This document shows positions 1 through 5,219 of a stretch of DNA of 5,219 bases, in pieces. The stretch is from positions 1-5,219 of the forward strand of contig CAJLCS010000108.1 in NCBI GenBank assembly GCA_905205195.1. Reading direction: 5' to 3'. The notes under the pieces were generated by a model. That model saw nothing but the letters and a program-made list of their open reading frames with translations, did no database searches and was not told the origin of the DNA. The translations under genes were made by a program, and so were the position numbers. Positions within the stretch are counted from its first letter, which is position 1. Each line of letters begins with the position of its first letter. This DNA comes from an uncultured Eubacteriales bacterium. Its GTDB lineage: Bacteria > Bacillota > Clostridia > Oscillospirales > Oscillospiraceae.

Positions 1-4
1 AACC

Positions 5-19
5 CCTTGAAAATCAAGG
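5..19. other. Short perfect dyad upstream of ychF
   Basis: CCTTGA, a 3-nt AAA spacer and TCAAGG form a perfect 6-bp inverted repeat ending 7 nt before the AAGGAG ribosome binding site of ychF. The surrounding 1-60 region is much richer in A and T than the rest of the window, which suits an intergenic leader. There is no following T-run on the plus strand, so it is not a convincing terminator. It could be a small 5'-UTR hairpin, the remains of an upstream element cut by the window edge, or chance. Confidence 0.25.
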
Positions 20-43
20 AAAATCGAAGGAGAATGAGTACAA

Positions 44-1141
44 ATGAAATTAGGAATCGTGGGACTCCCCAACGTGGGAAAGTCCACTCTGTTTAACGCC
101 ATTACCAACGCCGGCGTGCCGGCGGATAACTACGCCTTCTGCACCATCGACCCCAATGTGGGCGTAGTGTCCGTGCCGGACGAGCGGCTGCAGTGGCTGT
201 CCGACCTGCACAAGCCCAAGAAGACCACCCCGGCGGTCATCGAATTTGTGGACATCGCCGGTCTGGTGAAGGGTGCCTCCAAGGGCGAGGGTCTGGGCAA
301 CAAGTTCCTGTCCAACATCCGCACCACCGACGCCATCGTCCATGTGGTGCGCTGCTTTGACGATTCCAACGTCACCCATGTGGAGGGCAGCACCGATCCG
401 CTGCGGGATATCGACATCATCAATCTGGAGCTGGTCATGGCCGACATCGAAATGGTGGAGCGTCGCATCGACAAGTGCCAGAAGGCGGCCAAGGGCGGCG
501 ACAAGAAGTTTCTCCACGAGGCGGAGCTGTTTTCCCATCTGCTGGACCACCTGAATCAGGGCAAGCTGGCCCGGACCTTTGAATGCAGTGAGGACGACGC
601 GGCGCTGATCGCCACCTCCGACCTGCTGACGCTGAAAAAGACCATTTATGTGGCCAATATGTCCGAGGATCAGGTGAACGAGCCGGAAAAGAACGGGTAT
701 TATCAGGCCGTGAAGAATCTGGCGGACGGCGAGGGCAGCCAGGTCATTCCCATCTGCGCCAAGTTGGAGGCCGACATCGCCGAACTGGACGATCCCGACG
801 AAAAGGCCATGTTCATGGAGGAGCTGGGTGTCAAGGAATCCGGTCTGGACAAGCTCATTCGCAGCAGCTACAGCCTTCTGGGGCTGATTTCCTTCCTCAC
901 CGCCGGCAGCGACGAGTGCCGGGCCTGGACCATCAAAAAGGGAACCAAGGCGCCTCAGGCCGCCGGTAAAATCCACACGGATTTCGAGCGCGGCTTTATC
1001 CGTGCCGAGGTCATCGCCTTTGAGGACATGAAGGCCTGCGGCACCATGGCCGCCGCCAAGGCGAAGGGTCTGGTCCGCAGCGAAGGAAAAGAGTACGTCA
1101 TGAAGGATGGCGATATCGTCAACTTCCTGTTCAACGTGTAA
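44..1141 (+). CDS. ychF: Redox-regulated ATPase YchF (OLA1/Obg-related family)
   Basis: A complete 365-residue protein of the usual YchF length (about 363-366). YchF is a cytoplasmic P-loop NTPase of the Obg-related group that prefers ATP, associates with ribosomes and is linked to translation and stress responses. Visible motifs are the P-loop GLPNVGKST (residues 7-15), switch I with FCTIDPN (32-38), and G3 DIAGL (70-74), where Leu replaces the catalytic Gln of classical GTPases. The G4 position reads NMSE (205-208) instead of NKxD, the family hallmark that explains ATP preference. H112 in NVTHVEG probably matches the proposed catalytic His, and C33 the redox-sensitive Cys region of the E. 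coli protein. A helical insert follows, then a C-terminal TGS domain (about 280-364). The start is supported by AAGGAG at 27-32, 11 nt upstream. The gene ends in TAA and runs into a strong hairpin terminator. No promoter is visible in the 43 bp available, so its 5' context is unknown. Confidence 0.98.
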   Translation: MKLGIVGLPNVGKSTLFNAITNAGVPADNYAFCTIDPNVGVVSVPDERLQWLSDLHKPKKTTPAVIEFVDIAGLVKGASKGEGLGNKFLSNIRTTDAIVHVVRCFDDSNVTHVEGSTDPLRDIDIINLELVMADIEMVERRIDKCQKAAKGGDKKFLHEAELFSHLLDHLNQGKLARTFECSEDDAALIATSDLLTLKKTIYVANMSEDQVNEPEKNGYYQAVKNLADGEGSQVIPICAKLEADIAELDDPDEKAMFMEELGVKESGLDKLIRSSYSLLGLISFLTAGSDECRAWTIKKGTKAPQAAGKIHTDFERGFIRAEVIAFEDMKACGTMAAAKAKGLVRSEGKEYVMKDGDIVNFLFNV

Positions 1142-1149
1142 TCTGCATC

Positions 1150-1189
1150 AAAAAACGCAGGCCGAACAAGCATTCGGTCTGCGTTTTTT
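1150..1189. terminator. Bidirectional intrinsic terminator between ychF and the SGNH hydrolase gene
   Basis: The left arm at 1150-1166 (A6-CGCAGGCCGAA) pairs with the right arm at 1173-1189 (TTCGGTCTGCG-T6) over 17 bp with a single G-U wobble and a 6-nt loop (1167-1172). The T6 tract plus a second T5 run at 1193-1197 terminates plus-strand transcription from ychF. The A6 tract on the left arm becomes a U-tract on the minus strand, so the same hairpin can end transcription of the convergent SGNH gene, whose stop codon lies about 12 nt away. It begins 8 nt after the ychF stop. Confidence 0.93.
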
Positions 1190-1201
1190 GCGTTTTTGCC
1201 G

Positions 1202-1831
1202 TCAGATGTCGATTTCCTTCCGGAATACCTTCATCCAGGCATCGGCAATGAGCCGGTACCCGGCAGGGGTGGGGTGCACGCCGTCATAGAGCCAGTTGTC
1301 GGCGGGACCGCGCCGGCAGGCATCGTCCAGCAGCTTCTGGAGCGGCACGAAACTCACGCCGTACTCCTTCGCCAGCCGGGCCACAATTTCCGCCCGCTTT
1401 TCCACTTCCGGACGGAACCAGTCCCAGTACGCCTCATTGGCGCTGCCCTTCAGGGTAAACGGCTCCAGCAGCATCATCTTCACGCCGGGCAGCGCCGCCC
1501 GGGTGTCCTCGATGAGCATCCGGTACACCCGCTCAAAGCGGGGCGCTTCCACGTCGTTGTTCCACACCCGGTGCCACACGTCGTTGACGCCGATAAGCAG
1601 GCTGTACACGTCGGGCTTCAGCGTCCAGTCCGCCGACTTGATCCGGGCATACACATCCACCACCCGGCTGCCGTCGATGGCCTGGTTCTGAATGTCGTAC
1701 TTCCCCGGCGCTTCGGCCTCCAGCTCCGCCGCCGCCAGCAGGCAGTAGCCCTGACCGTAGCGGCGGGTGTCATGGTTGTCCCGGATGCGGCCGGCGTCGG
1801 TAATGGAATCGCCTTCAAACAGAATTTTCAT
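1202..1831 (-). CDS. SGNH/GDSL-family hydrolase, probable carbohydrate O-acetylesterase
   Basis: A 209-residue single-domain SGNH hydrolase (GDSL-like lipase/acylhydrolase type). All catalytic blocks are visible: block I EGDSITDAGR with nucleophile S9, block II around G54 in AIDGSRV, block III GVND with N83, and block V DGVHP with D183 and H186 completing the Ser-Asp-His triad. There is no signal peptide or membrane segment, so it should be cytoplasmic. In this short SGNH type, with the EPF segment near residue 123 and the terminal DGVHPT-x-AGY motif, known relatives commonly remove acetyl groups from sugars; the exact substrate cannot be read from sequence. An open frame continues upstream to a Met at 1978, but that extension runs through the promoters and is not protein-like; the start at 1831 places the SGNH block at the N-terminus and has a GAAGGGAG site 7 nt upstream. 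The gene is divergent from the GH95 gene, which suggests a joint role on acetylated, fucosylated glycans (inference). A lysophospholipase or thioesterase role is possible but less likely. Confidence 0.9.
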   Translation of the reverse strand: MKILFEGDSITDAGRIRDNHDTRRYGQGYCLLAAAELEAEAPGKYDIQNQAIDGSRVVDVYARIKSADWTLKPDVYSLLIGVNDVWHRVWNNDVEAPRFERVYRMLIEDTRAALPGVKMMLLEPFTLKGSANEAYWDWFRPEVEKRAEIVARLAKEYGVSFVPLQKLLDDACRRGPADNWLYDGVHPTPAGYRLIADAWMKVFRKEIDI

Positions 1832-1838
1832 CGGTAGT

Positions 1839-1846
1839 CTCCCTTC
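1839..1846 (-). promoter_or_regulatory. Ribosome binding site fixing the SGNH hydrolase start
   Basis: Read on the minus strand this is GAAGGGAG, 7 nt before the ATG at 1831. It decides between this ATG and the longer frame that opens at 1978. Confidence 0.85.
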
Positions 1847-1870
1847 GGTTTCTACGCAAGATCCGCGTTT

Positions 1871-1899
1871 ACTATACCATGGCCCCGGGGGAAAGTCAA
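1871..1899 (-). promoter_or_regulatory. Sigma-A type promoter for the SGNH hydrolase gene
   Basis: On the minus strand the -35 is TTGACT (1899-1894), the spacer is exactly 17 bp and the -10 is TATAGT (1876-1871). Each hexamer matches five of six consensus bases, and a TGG directly before the -10 gives an extended -10 (TGn). The predicted transcription start is near 1864, giving a leader of about 33 nt to the ATG at 1831. The spacer holds two abutting palindromes, CCATGG and CCCCGGGG. Confidence 0.8.
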
Positions 1900-1908
1900 T
1901 CCGCCGTC

Positions 1909-1937
1909 TTGACAAATCGGCAATTGTATGATAGAAT
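1909..1937 (+). promoter_or_regulatory. Sigma-A type promoter for the GH95 gene
   Basis: A perfect TTGACA -35 (1909-1914), a 17-bp spacer and TAGAAT -10 (1932-1937, five of six consensus bases), with TGA directly upstream forming an extended -10. The predicted start is near 1944, leaving a leader of about 37 nt. The -35 lies 9 bp from that of the divergent promoter, so polymerase footprints on the two would overlap. No riboswitch-like structure fits in so short a leader. Confidence 0.87.
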
Positions 1938-1963
1938 CCCGGCACAACTCGCAAAAGGAATGT

Positions 1964-1970
1964 GGAGGTG
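1964..1970 (+). promoter_or_regulatory. Ribosome binding site fixing the GH95 start
   Basis: GGAGGTG lies 10 nt before the ATG at 1981. A second in-frame ATG at 1960 would overlap the leader, with its only purine-rich stretch (AAAAGGA, 1953-1959) directly abutting it, so 1981 is the better start. The frame also stays open back to an ATG at 1879, which would include the promoter and is not credible. Confidence 0.8.
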
Positions 1971-1980
1971 CATCCCATTT

Positions 1981-4221
1981 ATGGAGAAATTGTGGTATGA
2001 ATCCCCGGCGCAGGAATGGAAGCACGGCCTGCTGATCGGCACCGGCCGTCTGGCCGGTACCGTGTTCGGCAACGGCAGCGGCGAGCGGCTGGGCCTGAAC
2101 CATGAGCTGCTCTACAGCGGAAAATACCGGCTGCGGGAGTGCGAACCGGAAACGCCGGAATCTCTGGCCGAGATCCGCCAGGCGCTGTTTTCCGGCGACT
2201 ATGCCAAAGCAACCGCCCTGTGCGCCGCCCGCTACGGCGGCGGTCACGGCGCCGTGGACACCAACAAAATCGACGATTACAAGCCCGCCGGTGAGCTGGT
2301 CATCGTCCCGGATATCATCGAGAACCGGGGCTACCGCCGCTGGTTGGATCTGGAAACCGCCACTGCCGGTGTTTCCTACGACGGCGTGACCTACGATTAT
2401 GTGGCCGACTCGGTCCATGACCGGCTTTACATTCGGATTCGCGGTGCCCTGTCCGCCCGTGTGGATCTGGAATTCCGGCCGGACCCGGATCTGGAGGTGG
2501 AGCCGCTCCACAGCGGCAAGGGGCTGCGGGCCATCGGCACCTACACCGGCGGCGTCAACTTTGAAACCCGGGTCACCGTGCAGACCGACGGCGGCTTTGA
2601 CGGCCAGCACCTGACGGTGGAACAGGAAGCCCTGCTGACGGTGGACATCGAAGTCGGTCTGGACGAGCTGGAGGACATCGCCCAGCGGCTGACCGAGCGG
2701 GCCATCGCGGTGGATGGCAGCTTTGAAGGCTGGATTGCCCCCCACATCGCCCGGTATCAGGAGGTCATGAACCGTCTGGAGCTGACACTGGACCACGAGG
2801 ACGGCGCCGATCTGCCCACCGACCGGCGGATTGCCGTCTACCGGGAGGGCGGAACGGATCTGACGCTGCTGAAGCAGTATTTCGACTTCGGACGGTATCT
2901 GATGTATGCAGGTTCCGTCTGCGCCGCCATGCCGCTCCATCTTCAGGGCAAATGGAACGATCTCCCGAACCCGCCCTGGAACTGCGACTATCACGACGAC
3001 ATCAACACCCAGATGAACTACTGGCCCGCCGAGCAGATTGGCATGGGCGACGCCCATATGGCCCTGATGCGCTATGTGGAGCGCATGGTGCCCAGCGCCC
3101 GGCTGACCGCGAAACGGCTCTACGGCTGCCGGGGTGTGGTCATGCCCTACTCCGACGATCTGTGGGCGCGCAGCACCTTCGGCGCCGGTGGATGGGGCAT
3201 CTGGGTAGGCGGTGCGCCCTGGCTGGCGGAGCATTTCTACCGCCACTACGAGTACACCGGCGACGAAGCCTACCTCAAGGAGGAGGCCTACCCCTTCCTG
3301 CGGGAGGTCTGCGCCTTCTTTGAAGACTATCTGGTGGAAGACGGCAAGGGCACGTTACAGGTTGCCCCCAGCCAGTCCCCGGAGAACCGGTTCACCGACG
3401 CCATGACCTATCAGGGCGTGGAATACCCCGTTTCCATCTGCATTTCCTCCGCCATGGATCTGACGCTGATCCGGGAGGTCATGCAGAACGCCATCGCCGC
3501 CGCCAACCATCTGGGCTGCGATGCGGACAAGGCGGCGCGCTGGACCTCCATTCTGGACCGGCTCCAGCCGCTGCAAATCGGCAGCGACGGCCGCCTGCTG
3601 GAATGGGACAAGGAGCACACGGAAGTGGAGCCGGGCCACCGGCATCTGTCCCACCTGTACGGTGTCTACCCTGCCGGGCTGATCAACGAAACCGACACGC
3701 CGGAGCTGTTCGCCGCCGCCCGGAAGAGCTACGACTACCGGATGGCCCACGGCGGCGGCTACACCGGCTGGAGCCGGTCCTGGTGCGCCATTCTGGACGC
3801 CCGGTTCAGCCGGGGTGAGGACGCCATGAATCAGGTGAAGGAGCTGATCCGGGAATTTTCCTCGGATTCGCTGCTGGATCTGCATCCCCCGAAGATTTTC
3901 CAGATCGACGGAAACTTCGGCGGCATCTGCGGCATTCTGGAAATGCTGGTCCGCGTCACCGGCAAGCGGATCCGTCTGCTGCCCGCCCTGCCGTCGGAGC
4001 TGCCCGGCGGCTGCCTGCGGGGCGTCCGGCTCCCCGGCGGCGCTGTCGCCACCGTCGCCTGGAAGGACGGCAGGCTGGAAAAGGCGGAAATTACCGTGGG
4101 CTTCAGCGGCAGCGTCCTGCTGGAAGGGGACCTGCAAATTCAGGGCGGCGAAGTAAGCGCCGTCCCCGGCGGTACGCTGGTCACTGCCCCGGCCGGCACC
4201 GTCCTGACCGTCACACAATGA
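1981..4221 (+). CDS. Glycoside hydrolase family 95 protein, probable intracellular alpha-L-fucosidase
   Basis: A complete 746-residue GH95 enzyme of normal family length. GH95 enzymes are inverting exo-hydrolases, mostly removing alpha-1,2-linked L-fucose, with a few alpha-L-galactosidases. The N-terminal beta-sandwich domain (about 1-250) opens with the family signature around residues 5-46, including IGTGRLAGTVFGN and LLYSGKYR. The (alpha/alpha)6 barrel (about 265-660) carries LQGKWNDLPNPPW (321-333), DYHDDINTQMNYWPAE (336-351), APSQSPEN (462-469), HRHLSHLYG and FQIDGNFGG (640-648). A C-terminal beta domain (about 660-746) follows. By comparison with Bifidobacterium bifidum AfcA, E468 should be the general acid, D643 the residue that activates catalytic Asn, and N342 the N423 equivalent. 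H338 matches the His linked to fucose over galactose preference. The N421 equivalent appears to be D340, which is unusual. There is no signal peptide, implying action on imported oligosaccharides. It ends in a tandem TGA-TAA stop just before a hairpin and is divergent from the SGNH esterase. Family assignment is firm; substrate is inferred. Confidence 0.93.
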   Translation: MEKLWYESPAQEWKHGLLIGTGRLAGTVFGNGSGERLGLNHELLYSGKYRLRECEPETPESLAEIRQALFSGDYAKATALCAARYGGGHGAVDTNKIDDYKPAGELVIVPDIIENRGYRRWLDLETATAGVSYDGVTYDYVADSVHDRLYIRIRGALSARVDLEFRPDPDLEVEPLHSGKGLRAIGTYTGGVNFETRVTVQTDGGFDGQHLTVEQEALLTVDIEVGLDELEDIAQRLTERAIAVDGSFEGWIAPHIARYQEVMNRLELTLDHEDGADLPTDRRIAVYREGGTDLTLLKQYFDFGRYLMYAGSVCAAMPLHLQGKWNDLPNPPWNCDYHDDINTQMNYWPAEQIGMGDAHMALMRYVERMVPSARLTAKRLYGCRGVVMPYSDDLWARSTFGAGGWGIWVGGAPWLAEHFYRHYEYTGDEAYLKEEAYPFLREVCAFFEDYLVEDGKGTLQVAPSQSPENRFTDAMTYQGVEYPVSICISSAMDLTLIREVMQNAIAAANHLGCDADKAARWTSILDRLQPLQIGSDGRLLEWDKEHTEVEPGHRHLSHLYGVYPAGLINETDTPELFAAARKSYDYRMAHGGGYTGWSRSWCAILDARFSRGEDAMNQVKELIREFSSDSLLDLHPPKIFQIDGNFGGICGILEMLVRVTGKRIRLLPALPSELPGGCLRGVRLPGGAVATVAWKDGRLEKAEITVGFSGSVLLEGDLQIQGGEVSAVPGGTLVTAPAGTVLTVTQ

Positions 4222-4228
4222 TAAAGAC

Positions 4229-4258
4229 TGCCCTCCGCAGATTTTCCTGCGGAGGGCA
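4229..4258. terminator. Hairpin terminator between the GH95 and VanW-domain genes
   Basis: TGCCCTCCGCAG (4229-4240) and CTGCGGAGGGCA (4247-4258) form a perfect 12-bp GC-rich stem with a 6-nt loop, starting 7 nt after the GH95 stop. On the plus strand it is followed by an interrupted T-rich tract (TTTT-CAC-TTTT, 4261-4271), adequate but not ideal for intrinsic termination. On the minus strand the sequence after the stem is a weaker GTCTTTATCATT, so termination of the convergent VanW-domain gene is plausible but less certain. Confidence 0.85.
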
Positions 4259-4269
4259 CATTTTCACTT

Positions 4270-5219
4270 TTAGCCTTCTCCCACGCCGCCGGGAAGCTCC
4301 GGCAGGGGCTGCTCGGGAATTTCCGCATCGGTGGGCTGGGTGGCCGGCTCCGGCTTTTTGATCTTCACCACAATTTTGTCCCGCTTGTCGTAGTCCGAGA
4401 AGGACTCCTTGGTGGTGGAAATCAGCTCGTCGGTTTTCTTGTCATATTTGAGCTTATAGGTCACCACATCGTAGCCGGTGTAGGCGCTCTGGATCACGTC
4501 GCCGTCCTGGTACCCTTCCTCGTTGTCCTCCGGATACTCCTTGATGACGGTGCTGGGCTGGTAGGTCTTCACCACGTCATAGGACATTTCCACATAGTAG
4601 TCCTTGTCGTCAGTGCCATAGAGGGCCACGTTGACGGTGCCGCCGTCGGCAACCGCGTCGATCCGGATGGGATGGTCGGTATTATTCCGGAACTGGAAGT
4701 CCAGGCTGCCCCAGCTGACGGTGGCGTCCATGCCCAGCGGCACATAGTCCGACGGGAACTGGTGGCAGGACCGCTCGATAATTTCCAGATCCGCAATCAG
4801 GGTGCAGTAGTACAGCGACGAGGACACCTGGCAGATACCGCCGCCGATGGTGGTCACCGTCCGGCCGTTTTCATAGGATCCGGCCCCCCGGTAGCCCTTG
4901 GCCTCCGTCCGCTCGCCGACAACCTCGTTGAAGGAGAAGATGTCGCCGGGCTTCAGAATTGTGCCGTTGATGGCGGCACAGGCCAGCCGCAGATTGGTGC
5001 TGCGGTCGTCGCTGCTGTACTGATAGGCCTCGTAGGAAGCCAGCTGATCCCGGAACAGGTCCTTCGTCAGGCTCTCCACCGTGACCCTCGGCTCCAGATA
5101 ATCCAGCGTCACCGTCACGGTCTGGCCGGGTTTGGCCGCATCCAGCTGCTTCTGGACGGCGGCAATGTCAAAGCCGTAGCCGTACATCTCCGGCGTGGCC
5201 GTGTAGGTCTTCTCGTCCA
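4270..5219 (-). CDS. VanW-domain cell-envelope protein, C-terminal part (start outside window)
   Basis: The frame is open from the right edge to a TAA at 4270-4272, giving 315 residues of the C-terminal part. In-frame codons continue upstream of the Met at 5187 (DEKTYTATPE), so that Met is internal. The first 50 or so residues, with YGYGFDIAAVQKQLDAA, resemble the end of the putative peptidoglycan-binding domain usually found before VanW. The VanW domain follows (about residues 76-205) with the core PGDIFSFNEVVG, the hallmark GGGICQVSSSLYYC, the ER-x-CHQFPSDYVPLGMDATV segment and FRNNTDHPIRI. A G5-like beta region (about 215-285) leads to a proline- and acid-rich tail (about 286-315). Full-length Clostridia relatives usually have an N-terminal membrane anchor and roughly 450-600 residues, so the missing part probably holds the anchor. 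VanW's biochemical role is not established; despite the name, this domain does not by itself indicate vancomycin resistance, and no van ligase genes are in view. Confidence 0.93.
   Translation of the reverse strand, partial: DEKTYTATPEMYGYGFDIAAVQKQLDAAKPGQTVTVTLDYLEPRVTVESLTKDLFRDQLASYEAYQYSSDDRSTNLRLACAAINGTILKPGDIFSFNEVVGERTEAKGYRGAGSYENGRTVTTIGGGICQVSSSLYYCTLIADLEIIERSCHQFPSDYVPLGMDATVSWGSLDFQFRNNTDHPIRIDAVADGGTVNVALYGTDDKDYYVEMSYDVVKTYQPSTVIKEYPEDNEEGYQDGDVIQSAYTGYDVVTYKLKYDKKTDELISTTKESFSDYDKRDKIVVKIKKPEPATQPTDAEIPEQPLPELPGGVGEG

Noticed and set aside
7..35. Possible ychF promoter, TTGAAA-N17-GAGAAT
   Set aside because: The -10 candidate is poor and overlaps the ribosome binding site, so transcription would start almost at the ATG. 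The true promoter probably lies left of the window.
3..47. Possible tail of an upstream gene ending with an ATGA overlap at the ychF start
   Set aside because: One frame is open from position 3 to the TGA at 45-47, but it covers only 14 codons, is AT-rich unlike the genes here and overlaps a dyad and the ribosome binding site. It cannot be told from chance.
50..976. Minus-strand open frame (308 codons) antisense to ychF
   Set aside because: The plus strand encodes an intact YchF with all motifs, and the antisense product resembles no family.
1196..1837. Plus-strand open frame (213 codons) opposite the SGNH hydrolase
   Set aside because: The minus-strand frame has the complete Ser-Gly-Asn-His set; the plus-strand translation is rich in His, Val and Pro with no domain and begins directly after a terminator without a promoter.
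1910..1926. Possible CcpA cre site around AAATCGGCAATTG
   Set aside because: It misses required positions of the cre consensus and lacks symmetry about the central CG.
1852..3246. Long minus-strand open frame (464 codons) antisense to the GH95 N-terminal half
   Set aside because: It is a shadow of the G/C-ending codon bias of the GH95 gene. It has no recognisable domain, crosses the divergent promoters and conflicts with a clear GH95 frame.
3355..4218. Minus-strand open frame (287 codons) antisense to the GH95 C-terminal half
   Set aside because: Low-complexity Gln/Gly/Ala-rich translation, typical of the antisense of a GC-rich gene, with no family motif.
4270..5219. Vancomycin resistance determinant
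   Set aside because: The VanW domain is widespread in ordinary Firmicutes envelope proteins. No VanA/B-type ligase, VanH, VanX or VanRS genes are seen.

Overview
The window looks like chromosomal DNA from a GC-rich member of the Clostridia, most likely a gut Oscillospiraceae/Ruminococcaceae-type anaerobe. This is inferred from the strong G/C bias at third codon positions (overall GC roughly 60% by eye), Gram-positive style Shine-Dalgarno sites, a multidomain VanW protein and a glycan-degrading cassette. No marker present fixes the genus.

Layout, left to right. (1) A complete ychF gene (+, 44-1141) for the universally conserved P-loop ATPase YchF/OLA1. (2) A long bidirectional hairpin terminator (1150-1189) between ychF and the convergent next gene. 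(3) A small cytoplasmic SGNH/GDSL hydrolase (-, 1202-1831), probably a carbohydrate O-deacetylase. (4) A compact 149-bp divergent regulatory region (1832-1980) with two near-consensus, extended -10, sigma-A type promoters pointing away from each other, their -35 boxes only 9 bp apart. (5) A complete glycoside hydrolase family 95 protein (+, 1981-4221), probably an intracellular alpha-L-fucosidase. (6) A second hairpin terminator (4229-4258) shared with the next convergent gene. (7) The C-terminal 315 residues of a VanW-domain cell-envelope protein (-, 4270 to the right edge), whose start lies outside the window.

The esterase and the GH95 enzyme form a self-contained divergent pair: one shared control region in the middle and a hairpin terminator outside each gene. 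Neither has a signal peptide, so the simplest reading is that an imported fucosylated, O-acetylated oligosaccharide is deacetylated and defucosylated in the cytoplasm. No transporter, regulator or fucose-catabolism gene is in view. ychF and the VanW gene appear to be unrelated neighbours.

All four genes belong to known families, and I found no undescribed system. The points most worth a second look are the Asp at a normally Asn active-site position of the GH95 enzyme and the tightly packed divergent promoters. There are no tRNA, rRNA, CRISPR, transposon or long repeat signals, and no stretch over 300 bases lacks a gene.
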